Source: Sphaerochaeta globosa str. Buddy
GTDB lineage: Bacteria > Spirochaetota > Spirochaetia > Sphaerochaetales > Sphaerochaetaceae
Length of the DNA stretch: 64,000 nt
Assembly (NCBI RefSeq): GCF_000190435.1
Contig: NC_015152.1
Location: 3,230,458 to 3,294,457 of the forward strand
Reading direction: 5' to 3'
The notes under the pieces are model-generated. The model made no database searches, was not told the origin of the DNA, and was given only the letters and a program-made list of their open reading frames with translations. Position 1 is the first letter of the stretch; each line of letters starts with the position of its first letter. Positions 60,788 to 64,000 of this stretch are shown here, piece by piece. A program made the translations under genes and the position numbers.

Positions 60788-61378
60788 ATGACAGCCCTTG
60801 AGAATCTCATCCAAACCCTTTCACGACTGCCCGGCATCGGCCCGAAGAGTGCCTCGCGTCTTGCATATCATCTGATCAAGACGGACAAGCTGTACAACAG
60901 CACACTCGCTGATGCGATTGCGACCATCCAGGACAAAATTTTCCCTTGTTCCATTTGCGGCAGCTTTACCGAGTATGATCCGTGCCCGATGTGTGGTGAT
61001 ACCAGTCGCGACCGCACCCAACTGTGTGTGGTCGAGCAACCACAGGATGTGCTCACCTTGCAATCAAGTGGAGCCTACAACGGCTTATACCATGTTCTGG
61101 GAGGGGCCATTAGCCCGCTGGACGGCATCGGACCTGAACACTTATCATTTTCCAAACTGGTGAAGCGCATCGATGAAGGTGGATTCACTGAACTGATTAT
61201 CGCAACCAACCCCACCGAAGAGGGAGATACAACCGCCTTGTACCTCAGGCATATCCTGAAGAATCATGAAGAGCTCTCCATCACCCGTCTGGCCAGTGGA
61301 CTCCCCATCGGCGGCGATCTTGAATATGCAGATAGAATCACTCTTGCCCGTTCGCTCAGGGGAAGAGTCAGATTCTAG
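60788..61378 (+). CDS. recR: Recombination protein RecR
   Basis: A 196-residue RecR of the RecFOR pathway. Helix-hairpin-helix LSRLPGIGPKSASRLAYHL at the N-terminus, zinc-binding CSIC and CPMC pairs near 55-70, and Toprim residues in CVVEQPQDVLTLQ and IIATNPTEEGDTTALYL. The start lies 2 bp after the ybaB stop. Converges with the TerB-DnaJ gene. Confidence 0.96.
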   Translation: MTALENLIQTLSRLPGIGPKSASRLAYHLIKTDKLYNSTLADAIATIQDKIFPCSICGSFTEYDPCPMCGDTSRDRTQLCVVEQPQDVLTLQSSGAYNGLYHVLGGAISPLDGIGPEHLSFSKLVKRIDEGGFTELIIATNPTEEGDTTALYLRHILKNHEELSITRLASGLPIGGDLEYADRITLARSLRGRVRF

Positions 61379-61389
61379 TTACTCTTGTA

Positions 61390-62166
61390 TTATTTTATGC
61401 CGCGCTCTTTCTTGATGGATTCGTACGCTGCCTGAATCTCCCTGAATTTTGCCGTTGCATGGGTGAGGAACTCCTCGCCCATTCCTTTTGAGGCAAGACT
61501 GTCGGGATGAAACTCAATGCTCAGCTTTCGATACGCACGCTTGACCTCATCATCGGTTGCCGACCGACTGATGTTCAGTGTTGCATACGCCTTGTCGCTT
61601 GCATTCGTGCATCCGCCATAACGGCTGCACAGCATATCAACAAAGCTTTCAGGAAGGTGGAAGATCTGCGATGCTCGCCTGATCATATCCTCTTCACGTT
61701 GACTGATCTGTCCATCTGCGGCGGCCACACGATAGAAAATATCGATCATCAACTGAAGAATATTGGAAGCATGACTGAAATTCTGATAAAATTGGATTGC
61801 AAACTGGTCGAACGTCCCTCCACCGCTGAGGGCGGCATCGAAAACCTTCAGAGCAGCCTCCTCCTCCCGCAGTCCGAGCCTCAAGTCCTGACGGATGAAC
61901 TCCACCACCTTCTGCCTCTCGCGAGAAGAGACAGAACCATCAGCTGAAGCAATCCGGGCAAGCATGGAGAACGCCCCGACAAAGAAGAGCATCTGCTCAC
62001 GATCGAGGGAGGTATAGGAATTGAACTGTGTTCGTTGGCTGCTTTGCGCCCCTACTTCACCGGCCTTGTCGAACATATGGCCGAAGGCGATACCAGCAAT
62101 CATGCCCAAGGGACCGCCGAACATAAAACCGACGGTTCCTCCAAAGAGTTTACCAAGCCAAGCCAT
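61390..62166 (-). CDS. TerB-like and DnaJ-domain protein (DjlA-like)
   Basis: A 258-residue protein. A Gly-rich hydrophobic N-terminus (about 5-30) may insert in the membrane. A TerB-like helical domain spans about 50-170 (SADGSVSSRERQKVVEFIRQ, ADGQISQREEDMIRRASQIF). A C-terminal J domain follows (LNISRSATDDEVKRAYRKLS, with HPD in IEFHPDSL). This is the DjlA arrangement, a DnaK co-chaperone. It starts 3 bp downstream of the trehalase-like gene. Confidence 0.88.
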   Translation of the reverse strand: MAWLGKLFGGTVGFMFGGPLGMIAGIAFGHMFDKAGEVGAQSSQRTQFNSYTSLDREQMLFFVGAFSMLARIASADGSVSSRERQKVVEFIRQDLRLGLREEEAALKVFDAALSGGGTFDQFAIQFYQNFSHASNILQLMIDIFYRVAAADGQISQREEDMIRRASQIFHLPESFVDMLCSRYGGCTNASDKAYATLNISRSATDDEVKRAYRKLSIEFHPDSLASKGMGEEFLTHATAKFREIQAAYESIKKERGIK

Positions 62167-62169
62167 AAT

Positions 62170-63594
62170 TTACAGCTTATCGATCAACATCGAACACTTG
62201 CCGGAAGGGATGGGAAGGGTCTTCTTCTTGTTCTCCCCCAAGATTTCAATGGTGAAATAGTAGAGTTTTTCACTCTCTAGTCGAATTTCCCAACCACGAT
62301 CGGTCTTATTGCTCAGGATGGTAATCATGTTCCTCTTCAGTGAGAGGTTCTCGATTCCCATTGCCTCGAGGGAGGGCATCACCCAATTGACCGTCTTGCG
62401 AGGAAGAGATATATCCAAGCCGATGATATTCTCAATCATCAGGGTGATGGTAACAAGACCTGCAAAGGGCATGAGCCTTCTGCGGGGGAAGTCAGCAATT
62501 TCGGTAGTCTTGGAGTACCCTTCCTTGTTGGGCAGGTACGCTTCCCAGACATCACCGATGGTCTCTGCATCGGGATGCAGGGTATCTAGCAAGAAGTACA
62601 TATGCCTGATGGCGCACTCACGAGCGAACACAAACTGCTGGTACTTCTCCAGAGCCTTGATGACCATGAAGGTATTTACACTGACAACACCGCCGCAATG
62701 ACCATTTCCCTCTTCACTGTAAAATGGGGAGGATGCAGGGACCCCGGGGAACGGATTATCGGTTCCGAACTCCTTCGGGTCATGCAGGTACTCAATCATA
62801 TATGCTGCACGTTCATCGTTGGGAATCTCGGCGAGCATGGTCCAGTAGGCACCGATATGTTTGCTTGGGATGCGGTTTTCCTTGATATCCAAATCATAGT
62901 AGAAGTTGGTTGCAGGATCCCACATCAAGCTGTTTATCCTTGTCTTGAGGGAGAAGTAAATCCGCTTGTAGCGGAAACTCAGTTCCTTGTCGTTGAGGAT
63001 ATCACCGATGGCAGACATATACAGAGCGTTGACAGCAAGCTGAGCATTGAAATCAAGCGGATAATACACGCGGGAACGAGGGATGTTTCCACTCTGGCAG
63101 GCCTCGACAGGTACCGAAAAGAGGCCGTTGGGCTTCCGAAAGGTTGCCTGTATCCATGAATAGTAATTCTCCAGAATCGGCACAATATCCTTGAGCCGCT
63201 TTTTATTGCCGATCTTGTGATAGAAACTGAACTCTACATAGGCAAAAAGAGCGGGTGATACACCCTCGGGGTTGTTTGCACTAAAAACCGGCTTTCCGTC
63301 CTCTAGGCTGTAATCAGAACGGATTGCACCATTGCTTTCCTGCTTTTGATAAAAATAGTCGAGCAAGGGAAACGGGGAATTGTTCTGATTGCTGTAAACC
63401 AGAAACAAGGAGGAAAAGCTAGATAGATACTGATTGAAAGTTGTCTGGCCTGGATATGAAAGATAAGAACCGCTAAAGCCGTTGGCCTCGGTTCCACTCT
63501 TCCAGAGTTCGTCAATCCATACCCAAGATCTGTCGTACATATCGACAAAATCCTGATCGTAAAAGTGTACGAACGGCACCATATCCTTTATCAA
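62170..63594 (-). CDS. Trehalase/GH63-like (alpha/alpha)6-barrel glycosidase
   Basis: A 474-residue cytoplasmic protein of the MGH1/trehalase-like class. Segments: WVWIDELWKSGTEANGFSGS at the N-terminus, LDYFYQKQESNGAIRSDYSL, YYPLDFNAQLAVNALYMSAI, LMWDPATNFYYDLDI and HCGGVVSVNTFMVIKALEKY. A beta-rich C-terminal part follows. Which residues are catalytic and whether the substrate is an alpha-glucoside is not resolved. The likely start is TTG 63594 with AAGGAG about 10 nt upstream; ATG 63582 is the alternative. Confidence 0.7.
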   Translation of the reverse strand: MIKDMVPFVHFYDQDFVDMYDRSWVWIDELWKSGTEANGFSGSYLSYPGQTTFNQYLSSFSSLFLVYSNQNNSPFPLLDYFYQKQESNGAIRSDYSLEDGKPVFSANNPEGVSPALFAYVEFSFYHKIGNKKRLKDIVPILENYYSWIQATFRKPNGLFSVPVEACQSGNIPRSRVYYPLDFNAQLAVNALYMSAIGDILNDKELSFRYKRIYFSLKTRINSLMWDPATNFYYDLDIKENRIPSKHIGAYWTMLAEIPNDERAAYMIEYLHDPKEFGTDNPFPGVPASSPFYSEEGNGHCGGVVSVNTFMVIKALEKYQQFVFARECAIRHMYFLLDTLHPDAETIGDVWEAYLPNKEGYSKTTEIADFPRRRLMPFAGLVTITLMIENIIGLDISLPRKTVNWVMPSLEAMGIENLSLKRNMITILSNKTDRGWEIRLESEKLYYFTIEILGENKKKTLPIPSGKCSMLIDKL

Positions 63595-63654
63595 ATTGGG
63601 AACTCCTTACTTAACAGGTAAACACTGGAAAATGACATAAGACGCGCATTTTTA

Positions 63655-63683
63655 AAGATATACTCTCTTTTATGAGAAGTCAA
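63655..63683 (-). promoter_or_regulatory. Promoter of the trehalase-like gene
   Basis: Minus strand TTGACT, 17 nt, TATCTT. Confidence 0.55.
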
Positions 63684-63886
63684 TCGGATACGCGGTAAGA
63701 AATTGAAACGACCAGTTTTTTCGGAAAACTTACACATCACAACATTACATTCTTCATTAATCGTTTATATAATAGCTAATTGTAAGCCAAAAGGAAAGAG
63801 TGGGTTTTTATGAAAACTGCAACTTTTCTGTTGGCTTACTACACAAGACTACCCTCTGGACACGGTTTAGTGATTTTTCCTAACTT
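63684..63886. other. Intergenic AT-rich region
   Basis: About 200 bp between two minus-strand genes. It contains a 26-codon plus-strand frame (63810-63890) after an AAAGGAAAG stretch, which I do not consider proven. No hairpin terminator is evident for the upstream lipid kinase. Confidence 0.4.
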
Positions 63887-64000
63887 TTAGTATAAAACAG
63901 GAAGAATCGCCTGTAGCAGTTCAGTACTAAACTCCATGCAGCCTTTGGATATCTCCTCACCATCCACATGGACGGGCATGGGAAAGTCCCTGCTTTTCAT
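63887..64000 (-). CDS. C-terminal end of a YegS/diacylglycerol kinase-like lipid kinase (partial)
   Basis: Minus-strand frame open to the window edge, 37 residues plus stop TAA at 63887-63889. The sequence PMPVHVDGEEISKG followed by a hydrophobic LLQAILPVLY strand fits the conserved DGE-containing C-terminus of diacylglycerol/sphingosine-type lipid kinases. Too short to be sure. Confidence 0.5.
   Translation of the reverse strand: MKSRDFPMPVHVDGEEISKGCMEFSTELLQAILPVLY

Noticed and set aside
63810-63890. 26-codon plus-strand frame with an upstream purine-rich stretch
   Set aside because: Too short, opposite to both neighbours and without recognisable features; composition alone cannot support it.
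1-64000. CRISPR arrays, insertion sequences, prophage genes, toxin-antitoxin pairs, replication origin
   Set aside because: No spaced direct repeats, transposase, integrase or phage structural motifs, no paired small toxin genes and no DnaA-box cluster were seen.

Overview
The window looks like chromosomal DNA of a free-living, carbohydrate-fermenting spirochaete, most plausibly Sphaerochaeta or a close relative. This is an inference from gene content, not a database match. Pointers are a BMP/PnrA-type nucleoside-binding protein with its ABC system, complete pectin/galacturonate catabolism, many Sec-exported proteins, a degenerate LytM-fold lipoprotein and moderate GC. I see no transposase, integrase, phage gene, plasmid gene or CRISPR array. 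Most genes sit in compact operons with clear Shine-Dalgarno (SD) sites, sigma-70-like promoters and hairpin terminators.

Layout: 1-2.4 kb holds the 5' part of htpG (minus) and a divergent ROK regulator. 2.6-7.1 kb is an AT-richer island: three small secreted paralogues, each with its own signals, and two tandem GntR regulators. 7.2-8.6 kb holds an orphan ABC ATPase and a flavodoxin-like protein. 8.7-17.1 kb is a nine-gene minus-strand operon: purine nucleoside uptake (BMP protein, ATPase, two permeases), purine nucleoside phosphorylase, a Cupin_5 protein, an SDR, a metallophosphoesterase and a DUF4032-like protein. 17.3-22 kb is an LplABC-type oligosaccharide transporter with a GH105 hydrolase. 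22.3-27.6 kb has a probable outer-membrane protein, a PadR/DUF2812 pair and a 1064-residue hybrid AraC regulator.

27.7-35.4 kb is the uronate operon (BASS transporter fused in frame to uxaB, then uxaA, uxaC and an IclR/KdgR-like regulator), followed by a Gfo/Idh/MocA oxidoreductase and a KdgF-like cupin. 35.4-39.5 kb has an AEC transporter, a DUF7309/DUF6930 protein with a His/Cys-rich tail, a PlsC-like acyltransferase and a DUF2202 protein. 39.6-42.7 kb holds divergent kdgK and eda around a KdgR-type palindrome, then a double-GNAT protein. 42.8-47.4 kb is an AfuABC-type transporter with an unusual fused permease. 47.5-55.5 kb holds an intracellular GH28 enzyme, a TIM-barrel isomerase, an extended thymidine kinase overlapping deoC, a membrane NUDIX protein, an aldo/keto reductase, YigZ and an M28 peptidase. 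55.6-56.4 kb is a tRNA cluster (four Ser isoacceptors and one Arg) running into the 4.5S/SRP RNA. 56.4-64 kb holds a PAS-GGDEF protein, a degenerate M23 lipoprotein, dnaX-ybaB-recR, a TerB-DnaJ protein, a trehalase-like hydrolase and the end of a lipid kinase.

Functionally, oligogalacturonides or rhamnogalacturonan fragments would be imported by the Lpl-type transporter and cut in the cytoplasm by GH105 and GH28. Galacturonate would then pass through UxaC, UxaB, UxaA, KdgK and Eda to pyruvate and glyceraldehyde-3-phosphate, so every enzyme of the isomerase pathway is in this window. TGAAAC-N3-GTTTCA-like palindromes at the eda/kdgK and uxa promoters, with an IclR gene in the uxa operon, suggest one regulon. 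A second theme is promoters placed so that transcripts would start 0-3 nt before the start codon at several genes lacking an SD.
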